DNA from: DATLGB01 sp963724135
Lineage (GTDB): Bacteria; Actinomycetota; Thermoleophilia; Solirubrobacterales; Solirubrobacteraceae
Direction of reading: 5' to 3'
Length of the DNA: 64,000 bases
Assembly: GCA_963724135.1 (NCBI GenBank)
Contig: CAVRTA010000006.1
Coordinates: 930,001-994,000, forward strand
The notes beneath the pieces were generated by a model. That model was given only the letters and a program-made list of their open reading frames with translations, was not told the origin of the DNA and made no database searches. This document shows, piece after piece, positions 48,001 through 53,965 of the stretch (within the stretch, counting starts at the first letter, position 1; each line of letters opens with the position of its first letter). A program made the position numbers and the translations under genes.

Positions 48001-48815
48001 CCGTTCTCGCGCGCGGCCGCGCTCGCCTGCTTGACCTCCGAGACGAAGCCGGTGACCGAGGCGAGGATGTTCGCCTGCGACGCGTAGCCGCGCCCGACGC
48101 GCAGCGCGAAGTGCGTGTGGTCCTTGATCCACAGCGACGGGTCCTTCATGCCCTGCTCGTCGCGCACGTGCGACGGCAGCGTGTGGTGGTGGACGACCGC
48201 GCTCTCGAGCGCCGCCAGCCGGTGGCCGGCGTCGAGCACGCGCGAGCACACCTCGGACTCGTCGTACACGGAGACGATGTCCTCGTCGAAACCGCCGACC
48301 TGCTGCAGCACGGTGCGGCGGAAGGAGCAGTTGGTGCCCTGCATGTACAGGAACGGGTCGGCTCCGGGGCGGTTGTACTCGTCCAGCGGCGGCCGCCGGT
48401 CGAAGTCCGGGTGCCCGAGCCGCGAGCAGACCGAGTAGCGGTACTGCGTGCGCACGCCGGTGGCGTCCAGCGTGAGGCCGCCGGCGCCGCCGACCTCGGG
48501 ATCCTCGTAGGCGGCGGCGAGATCGGCGAGCCAGCGGGGCTCGGGGACGGCGTCGTCGTCGACGAACGCGATCACGTCCCCTGCCGCCGCGGCGATGCCG
48601 AGGTTGCGCGAGACGCACAGGCGCCGCAGCTGCGTCTCGACGACGCGCACGGCGTCCGCACGCTCGCGCAGCAGCGCGGCGGTGCCGTCGTCCGAGGGCC
48701 CGTTGACCACCACCACCTCGAAGTCCGGGTGGGTCTGCCACCGCAGTGCGTCGAGGGTGACGCGCAGGCTCTCGGCGCGGTTGTACGTGCAGATGACGAC
48801 GCTGATCCGTGTCAC
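45006..48815 (-). CDS. Giant GT2-GT4-DUF4214-methyltransferase glycan enzyme (1,269 aa)
   Basis: A single intact frame with five parts. Residues ~1-240 are GT2: VVICTYNRAESLRVTLDAL, AFVDDDAVPEP, MQGTNCSFRR and DIVSVYDESEVCSRVL. From ~327 it is a GT4 (GT-B) domain: SVDYPPRPLGGIARYTQDLA, VGRQEPRKGIDTLLAAATPL and GPSRYESFGLVHVEAMMMGL with the EX7E region. DUF4214 repeats occur at ~775 (FVDGVYEALLGRRADPEGRAG) and ~927 (FVASLYLLLLGRAPDEGGLSG). A short coiled coil follows, then a class I methyltransferase from ~1,111 (LRLNIGCGEKPQDGYVNVD). Two sugar transfers and a methylation may be coupled. GTG start 48815. Confidence 0.9.
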   Translation of the reverse strand: MTRISVVICTYNRAESLRVTLDALRWQTHPDFEVVVVNGPSDDGTAALLRERADAVRVVETQLRRLCVSRNLGIAAAAGDVIAFVDDDAVPEPRWLADLAAAYEDPEVGGAGGLTLDATGVRTQYRYSVCSRLGHPDFDRRPPLDEYNRPGADPFLYMQGTNCSFRRTVLQQVGGFDEDIVSVYDESEVCSRVLDAGHRLAALESAVVHHHTLPSHVRDEQGMKDPSLWIKDHTHFALRVGRGYASQANILASVTGFVSEVKQASAAARENGEISWAELETLHARVDEAFALGLDTGLASTRHGADIPAPEPAAFRPYPRELGDRRLTVCFVSVDYPPRPLGGIARYTQDLARGFAAAGHEAHVVTRGDEPDERTSFEDGVWVHRVPVADRFTPEIHGHPLKVPLDHIAAMHGAVRRVAARAPVDVVAGSLWMAEPLLCALDPELRVVVTCSSPMVKVAADQPTVAAAALTPHHIALEDALLHVDGAVLETNSEANARSIGELTDRPLEVIFHGVADRRDAHPRRRGDDGEVEILFVGRQEPRKGIDTLLAAATPLLRAEPHVRLRICGADNPYANGRDNVFVEWVQTHAADVSDRIRFDGDVADDELFGAYAGADVFCGPSRYESFGLVHVEAMMMGLPVIGCDVGGMRETIGDTGVLVPPGDAEALRAALERLVSDAQERARLGAAGRARYEAEFTVETWVRRQEELYERVREEPAGGDPPEPALAGLLAQLCDLDPEAADSVAAALLDPMRFPYDPERAIREAYACSDDGDFVDGVYEALLGRRADPEGRAGYLERLRTESRMDVVARIAASDEAQTRGVPAGIVARLPAKDVRTLTPELVAAAFLDDAGFVAALDELVMGGTATAEQLAQWARTTRAEAARDALATPAAQRRVAAPGAVRVEELHSERDVVGALRAARDDREFVASLYLLLLGRAPDEGGLSGYMRTLGSGVSRAVIAAEIAGSAEAVARGVPHDLAYRLARALSRPAPGARLRRRRRPTDLEPVMLESRLTQALERVAGRSGLESRLAELARGIEDERTLHERERRELEAQLAASRRDAEVVARKYEALALDLRERLAATGGPGPSVAPAVGNDAEAAWVKGMGELRLNIGCGEKPQDGYVNVDFRALPGVDLVADAAALPLAPGSVSEIASFHLIEHFREHHVATVLLPHWRSLLRADGILRVVTPNWAVLVEQLRTGERTWREFKTVTFGLQDYSGDDHFALYTPESLSELLERGGFGSITVLAERRQNGLSPELEIIARPA

Positions 48816-48823
48816 GCCAGGGC

Positions 48824-48833
48824 TACGATCCTA
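48824..48833. promoter_or_regulatory. Bidirectional -10 element (GT gene / wzt)
   Basis: TACGATCCTA contains plus-strand TACGAT (10 nt before the wzt ATG) and minus-strand TAGGAT (12 nt before the GT GTG). The two boxes overlap by two bases. Both genes would be leaderless or nearly so. Confidence 0.55.
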
Positions 48834-48839
48834 CGGGCC

Positions 48840-50081
48840 ATGGCCCGCGAGCCCGCGCTGGTTGTGGACGGCGTTTCCAAGGCGTTTCGCCGTCCGCACG
48901 AGCAGATGCACACCTTCAAGGAGCGGGCGCTGCATCCGCTCAAGCGCCGCACCTTCGATTCGTTCGAGGCGGTCCGCGACGTCTCGTTCGACGTGGGCCG
49001 GGGGGAGTTCTTCGGCATCGTCGGGCGCAACGGCTCGGGAAAGTCGACGCTGCTGAAGCTGATCGCCGGCATCTACCAGGCGTCGGCGGGCGAGATCTGG
49101 GTCAACGGGCGCATGTCCACGTTCATCGAGCTCGGCGTCGGCTTCAACCCCGACCTCGCCGCGCGCGACAACGTGATCCTCAACGCGATCATGCTCGGGC
49201 TGAGCCCGGGCGAGGCGCGCGAGCGCTACGAGCGCGTCATCGACTTCGCCGAGCTGCGCGAGTTCGAGGACCTCAAGCTGAAGAACTACTCGTCCGGCAT
49301 GCACGTCCGGCTCGCGTTCGCGGTGATGATCCAGGTCGACGCCGACATCCTGCTGATCGACGAGGTGCTCGCCGTCGGCGACGCCGCGTTCCAGCAGAAG
49401 TGCTTCGACGAGTTCAACCGGCTGCGCGACGAGGGCCGCACGATCGTGCTGGTCACCCACGACATGGGCGCGGTGCGGCGCTTCTGCCACCGCGCGATGC
49501 TGATGGACCGCGGGCGCATCGTCGAGATCGGCGACCCCGAGCGCGTGGGCGGCTCCTATCTCGAGCTCAACTTCTCTGGCGGCCAGGTGGCCGAGGCGGC
49601 GCACCCGCTCACGCGCGACGGGGACCCAGACCGCCGCGGCGACGGGCGCGCGGATGTGGTCGACGCGTGGCTCGAGGACGAGCACGGGGTGTCCGTCGAC
49701 GTCGTCCCGCAGCACTCCGACGTGATCGTCAAGGCGGTCGTCGAGTTCCACGTGGCGATGGAGCATCCGTCGCTCGGCATCGCGGTCGAAGATGATCAGC
49801 AGCGGACCGTGTTCGCGGCCAACACGATCTGGTGCAACGAGTTCACCGGCGTCTACGCGGCGGGCGAACGCGCAACGCTGACCGTGCGCTTTCGCAATGT
49901 GTTCGCGCCGGGCCGCTATTTCGTGTCGCCCGCGGTGGGGACGCGCGGGACGGGGCTCGAGCTGTGCGACCACCGCATCCGCTTCCGCTCCTTCGTCTCC
50001 ACCGGGCCGCTCGCCACCGGCGGTCTCGTCGACCTCGAGCACGAGATGACCGTCGCCGCCGGGGCGGAGGTGGCAGCGTGA
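48840..50081 (+). CDS. wzt: Wzt-type polysaccharide ABC exporter ATPase with C-terminal cargo-binding domain
   Basis: 413 residues. The ATPase has GRNGSGKST (62-70), the signature-like NYSSGMHVRLAF, Walker B DILLIDEVLAVGDA and VTHDMGAVRRFC. The N-terminal RPHEQMHTFKERALHPLKRR insertion is typical of O-antigen/teichoic-acid exporters (TagH/Wzt). Residues ~255-413 are a beta-sandwich, VVDAWLEDEHGVSVDVVPQH then AVEFHVAMEHPSLGIAV and FRNVFAPGRYFVSPAVG, matching the Wzt C-terminal domain that binds the capped glycan end. The methyl/acetyl-modifying genes next door could supply that cap. Followed by the permease with a GTGA overlap. Confidence 0.93.
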   Translation: MAREPALVVDGVSKAFRRPHEQMHTFKERALHPLKRRTFDSFEAVRDVSFDVGRGEFFGIVGRNGSGKSTLLKLIAGIYQASAGEIWVNGRMSTFIELGVGFNPDLAARDNVILNAIMLGLSPGEARERYERVIDFAELREFEDLKLKNYSSGMHVRLAFAVMIQVDADILLIDEVLAVGDAAFQQKCFDEFNRLRDEGRTIVLVTHDMGAVRRFCHRAMLMDRGRIVEIGDPERVGGSYLELNFSGGQVAEAAHPLTRDGDPDRRGDGRADVVDAWLEDEHGVSVDVVPQHSDVIVKAVVEFHVAMEHPSLGIAVEDDQQRTVFAANTIWCNEFTGVYAAGERATLTVRFRNVFAPGRYFVSPAVGTRGTGLELCDHRIRFRSFVSTGPLATGGLVDLEHEMTVAAGAEVAA

Positions 50082-50935
50082 GCGCCGCCGTCGACGCGAT
50101 CCGCGCAGCCGGCGGGAAGCGCATCAAGGGGCCGAGCGCCCTGACCGGCGACCCCTCGCGAGCCATGCACCTGACGTGGACGCTCGCCTTCCTCGAGTTC
50201 CGGCTGAAGTTCTTCGGCAGCGTGCTCGGCTACTTCTGGCAGCTGATGCGGCCGCTGGCGATGTTCGGCGTCCTCTACGTCGTCTTCGTGCCGATCCTGC
50301 ACCAGGGGGACGACATCCCCTTCTACGCGAGCGCGCTGCTGACCGGCATCATGCTCTATCAGTTCTTCGCGGACTGCACGGGGGCCGCGGTGCAGGCGGT
50401 GCTCACGCGCGAGAGCCTGGTGCGCAAGATCCACTTCCCGCGGATCGTGATCCCGCTGTCGGTGGTCGTCACGGGCGCGCTGAACCTCGCAGTCAACTCG
50501 ATCGCGGTCGGGATCTTCATGGCGCTGCAGGGCGTGCCCGTGCGGGCGAGCTGGCTTGCGGCCATCCCCGCGCTGGCGCTGCTGTTCGTGTTCGCCACGG
50601 GCCTGGCGATGCTCTTGTCCTCGCTGTTCGTCCGCTACCGCGACGTGCAGCCGATCTGGGACGTCGTGCTCCAGGTCGCGTTCTACGCCACCCCGATCCT
50701 GTACACGATCGAGATGGTCCCGCAGGCGGCGCGAGAGTTCCTGATGGTCTCCCCCCTCGCCACCGTCGTGCAGCAGATCCGCCACTCGGTCTTCGACCCC
50801 GGCTCGCCGTCGGCGGGCGCCGCGCTCGGCGGCTGGGAGTTCCTGGCCATCCCGATCGCCATCGGCGTCGGCACCTTCGCGCTCGGCTTCTACGTGTTCA
50901 ACCGCTCCGCGCCGGCCGTCGCCGAGGACCTCTAA
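50078..50935 (+). CDS. wzm: Polysaccharide ABC exporter permease (Wzm/TagG-like)
   Basis: 285 residues, six helices. The ABC-2/TagG pattern is clear: FRLKFFGSVLGYFWQLMRPL, ALLTGIMLYQFFADCTGAAV, ESLVRKIHFPRIVIPLSVVV and YRDVQPIWDVVLQVAFYATP. It starts within the wzt stop codon. It is the pore through which the lipid-linked polysaccharide would pass. Just past its stop lies a palindromic GCACG-TTGTACAA-CTCGTGC (50940-50959) that could terminate transcription. Confidence 0.92.
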   Translation: MSAAVDAIRAAGGKRIKGPSALTGDPSRAMHLTWTLAFLEFRLKFFGSVLGYFWQLMRPLAMFGVLYVVFVPILHQGDDIPFYASALLTGIMLYQFFADCTGAAVQAVLTRESLVRKIHFPRIVIPLSVVVTGALNLAVNSIAVGIFMALQGVPVRASWLAAIPALALLFVFATGLAMLLSSLFVRYRDVQPIWDVVLQVAFYATPILYTIEMVPQAAREFLMVSPLATVVQQIRHSVFDPGSPSAGAALGGWEFLAIPIAIGVGTFALGFYVFNRSAPAVAEDL

Positions 50936-50957
50936 AGGCACGTTGTACAACTCGTGC

Positions 50958-51037
50958 CCAACCGCGCTGACTTTCCGCCGGTCAGGGCGAAGCGCGCTGG
51001 ATTTCCACCGGAACCCGGCGGAAATCTGGCGCGGTTG
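50958..51037. repeat. REP-like inverted-repeat cluster (three units)
   Basis: Units AACCGCGCTGACTTTCCGCC and AAGCGCGCTGGATTTCCACC point right; CCGGCGGAAATCTGGCGCGG points left. They match the 37777 cluster at about 80-90% by eye. Both clusters lie between convergent genes. Confidence 0.7.
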
Positions 51038-51065
51038 CTGGTGACCGACGTGCTTGGGCTTACAC

Positions 51066-53109
51066 CTAGGCGGACTGAGGGGACTGTTCCCTCAGTCCGG
51101 CCACCGGCTCGGGCATGCGGCCGGAGGCGCGGCGCTCCGCGAGGTCGCGGTAGAAGGCGTCGATCTCGTCGAGCCGGCCCTCGAGCGCGTAGCGCTGCGC
51201 GGTCTCACGGCCGCCGGCGCGCAGCCGCTCGCGCAGCGCGGGGTCACCGAGGACCGCCTCCAGGGCGTCGCGCACGGCGCGCGGGTTCGCCTCCGGCATC
51301 AGGCAGTTGACCCCGTCGCGGCAGAAGTCGCGGTTGCCGTGGGCGTCGGTGCACACCACCGGCGCGCCCGCGGCCATCGCCTCGAGCACGGGCAGGCAGA
51401 AGCCCTCGTGGCGCGACGTCTGCAGGAACGCGGTGCAGGTGTTCAGCAGGCGGTTCACCTCTTCGTCGGAGGGCAGCTCGTGGTAGGTGACTCCCTCGCC
51501 CATCCCGGCGGCGACGTCGGGCTCGATGCCGAACAACCACAGCTCCGGACGCGGCTCGCGCAGCTTCCCGTAGGCCGCGCGCGTGAGAGGGAAGTTCTTG
51601 AGCGGGTTGCCGCGGCCCAGCGCGAGGATCGCGCGCTCGGCGCGGGCGGCGCCGGGGAGCTCGTGCCAGCGGCCGAGGTCCACTCCGGGCGAGACGACGG
51701 TCGCGCTGGGGGCGAGGCGCACGAGGTGCTCGAAGACCCAGCGCGAGGTGGTCAGGTAGCTGAACTCGGGGCGGTAGGTCGCCAGCACCGCGGCGTGGTG
51801 GTCCCGGTTGTCGTAGTAGCTCGTCTCGATGTCCTGCACGAAGTAGACGGGCACGCCGCGCACGAGCCCGGCCTCCCAGACGTACGGAGCGGTCTCCCAC
51901 CACGTCGCGACCTTGATCGCGTCGAGCGGCGCCAGCGCGCGACCGAGCTCCTCGTAGGAGGCGAAGGCGCGGATCGGGACGCGCAGGTCGTACCAGTCGG
52001 GCGGGCCCTCCACGAGCGTCCACAGCTCCGGATGGTGGCCGCGGTCCAGCAACCCGTTGAGGTGCTCGAAGATCACCCGGTGCCCGCCACCGACGCCGAG
52101 GTCCTGCGTCACGTAGACGATGCGCGCGCCGCCGTCCGCCGCGCGCGTCTCGCGGCGGTCGAACCAGTCGCCCCAGCGCTCCCAGAAGAGCGCCTGGCTG
52201 TCGAGCTCGCGCCGGCCCTGGGCGTCGAGCCCGCGCGTCTTTGACTCGTGGTGGACGAGCTGCGCCGCCGGCGCATAGACGACGCGGCGCCCCGAGTCCC
52301 ACGCGCGCAGGCAGTAGTCGACGTCCTCATAGGCCATGCCGTAGCCCTCGTCGAGCTCCCCCAGCGCGTCGCGCGTCGCGCGTGTGATGTACATGCACGC
52401 GCCGGTGACTGCGAGCGTGGGCGACATGATCTCCGACGCCGGATCGTCGGCGCGGCGGAAGCGATACCGGTGGTCGAACCACTCCGGCGCGTTCGGGTTG
52501 CGCACCGCCCCCGCGAACTGGATCGTGTCGTCGGGATAGAGCAGCTTCGCGCCGGTGATGCCGACGTCCTCACCGCCCGCGACGTAGGCGGCGTGCTGGA
52601 GGACCTCGAGCCAGCCCGGCAGCGCGACGACGTCGGAGTTGAGCAGGACGGCGTCCTCATCAGGTCTGACGAGCCGCAGCCCGCGATTGCAGTTGGCGGC
52701 GAAGCCGGCGTTCTCACCGGCGACGACCTCGTCGACGTGCGGCGAGGCCCTCAGCCTGTCGACCTCCGCCGCCGGCGACCCGTCGTCGGCCACGATCACC
52801 CGCGCGGCGCTCGTCTGCTTGACCGAGCGCGCCGCCTTGAGCGCCAGCTTCGCCGGGCCGTACGAGGGGATCACGACCGCGACCGGCCGCCCGTGCTGCG
52901 CGCACCACGCGCGCGCCGGGGCGCTCGGCGTCGCCCGCGCGGGCCACCAGCCCGAGCCGCGGCCCGAGCGGCGTCAGCCGCAGGGGGAAGGTGACCAGCC
53001 GGTACACGGTCTCGCGGACGCCCACGTAGCGCAGCGTCAGCCACGCGCGCTTGGGCAGCCCGGAGAACAGCCTGCGCAGGAAGCGCAGATGGGCCTGAAG
53101 GCGGGTCAC
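51066..53109 (-). CDS. GT2-GT4 two-domain glycosyltransferase, frameshifted near the N-terminus
   Basis: Restored length 680 residues. The first ~60 residues (THLQ-like MTRLQAHLRFLRRLFSGLPK, then RYVGVRETVYRLVTFPLRLT) are basic. GT2 follows: VVIPSYGPAKLALKAARSV, VADDGSPAAEVDRL, LLNSDVVALPGW and AYEDVDYCLRAWDSGRR. The GT4 part has VTQDLGVGGGHRVIFEHLNG, ALGRGNPLKNFPLTRAAYGK and SRHEGFCLPVLEAMAAGAPV with the conserved glutamates. Removing one extra base near 52931-52942 joins LVARA to ATPSAPARAWCAQHGRPVAV. GTG 53109 lies 6 nt after TAGCTT. The last codons run into the palindrome at 51071. Confidence 0.88.
51071..51099. terminator. Palindrome overlapping the GT gene end, between convergent genes
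   Basis: Arms CGGACTGAGGG (51071-51081) and CCCTCAGTCCG (51089-51099) with central GACTGTT. The stem extends by a G-T wobble to the same GGGAC-T-GTCCC-like core as at 27719. It encodes the last residues of the minus-strand glycosyltransferase. Confidence 0.5.
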
Positions 53110-53115
53110 GGCTCG

Positions 53116-53125
53116 AAGCTAGCGT
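53116..53125. promoter_or_regulatory. Bidirectional -10 element (GT gene / DUF488)
   Basis: AAGCTAGCGT holds minus-strand TAGCTT (6 nt before GTG 53109) and plus-strand TAGCGT (7 nt before GTG 53133), overlapping at the first two bases of each. Confidence 0.55.
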
Positions 53126-53132
53126 GACAGTG

Positions 53133-53570
53133 GTGCCGCGGCTGTGGACGATCGGGTACGAGCGGCTGCTGCCGGAGGCGCTGTTCGCGGAGCTCGAGGC
53201 CGCTCGGATCGAGCGGTTGATCGACGTCCGCTACCGGCCGCAGTCGCGCCGGCCGGGGATGTCGAAGACGCGCCTGGGAGAGGCGCTGGCCGAGCGCGGG
53301 ATCGCCTACGAGCACCGCCGCGCGCTGGGCACGCCGGCCGACATCCGCTGGCTCTTCAAACACAACCGCGTCGCCGAGGGGCGGAGAGCGTTCCGCGCCC
53401 ACGTCGAGACGCGCGAGACGGCGGCGCTCGACGCCCTCGCCGCGGAGCTGCCGCACGGGCCGCGCACGGCCCTGATGTGCCTCGAGGCCGATCCGGCCGA
53501 CTGCCACCGGAGCGCGCTCGCCGAGGCGCTCGCCGAGCGCCTGCCCGGCCTCGTGGTCACGGATCTCTAG
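53133..53570 (+). CDS. DUF488 family protein
   Basis: 145 residues. Family blocks: LWTIGYERLLPEALFAELEA, LIDVRYRPQSRRPGMSKTRL, ALGTPADIRWLF and LMCLEADPADCHRSALAEAL, the last a conserved Cys/His motif (CLE..PxxCHR). DUF488 proteins are found beside DNA/RNA or stress genes but have no settled function. I take GTG 53133, which follows TAGCGT by 7 nt; two upstream in-frame GTGs (53124, 53130) overlap or abut the box. The 3' end overlaps the convergent DUF6174 gene by 4 bp. Confidence 0.85.
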   Translation: MPRLWTIGYERLLPEALFAELEAARIERLIDVRYRPQSRRPGMSKTRLGEALAERGIAYEHRRALGTPADIRWLFKHNRVAEGRRAFRAHVETRETAALDALAAELPHGPRTALMCLEADPADCHRSALAEALAERLPGLVVTDL

Positions 53571-53965
53571 CCGCGCCGCAGGCGCGAGGCGACGTAGCTG
53601 ATGGTGTCATCGACGAGCCGCTCGGACTGGTCGAAGAACACGCGGCGCGGGAACCCGGTCCTGCCGTAGCTGACCTCGACCTTCGCGTAGTCGGCATCGA
53701 GCGCGCGCTGGATCTCGCGGAACAGGCGCGGGACGGTGCTGACGTCGGCGATCTCCCGCGGCGGGTCGACCGGCTTGCGCCTGCGCACGACGAGGTCGTA
53801 GGCATCGTTGGCCCGGAAGCGGAACACCTCGAGGTGGAAGCGGTAGTGGCGGAACTCGCCATCCGCCCACTTCGCGCGGGCGGCGTCCAGCCGCTTCTGC
53901 GGCCCCGCCGCTGACGCCGGCGCGGCCAGCGCGGCGGCGGCGATGATTGCGATCAGACCCTTCAT
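53567..53965 (-). CDS. Secreted DUF6174-like protein
   Basis: 132 residues. A signal peptide (GLIAIIAAAALAAPASAAG) is followed by a single small domain: AKWADGEFRHYRFHLEVFRF, STVPRLFREIQRALDADYAK, VEVSYGRTGFPRRVFFDQ and DDTISYVASRLRRG. This order (W..YRF, TV..LF..I, V.Y....GFP..V..D, DD..SY) is that of DUF6174, though the usual Cys pair is missing. No catalytic motif. It overlaps the penicillin-acylase-like gene as ATGA, so the two exported proteins are probably made together. Confidence 0.75.
   Translation of the reverse strand: MKGLIAIIAAAALAAPASAAGPQKRLDAARAKWADGEFRHYRFHLEVFRFRANDAYDLVVRRRKPVDPPREIADVSTVPRLFREIQRALDADYAKVEVSYGRTGFPRRVFFDQSERLVDDTISYVASRLRRG

Noticed and set aside
45678..48839. 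Long plus-strand open frame opposite the giant glycosyltransferase, joining wzt
   Set aside because: Only the portion from 48840 matches a family (Wzt). The upstream part is antisense to a well-supported gene.
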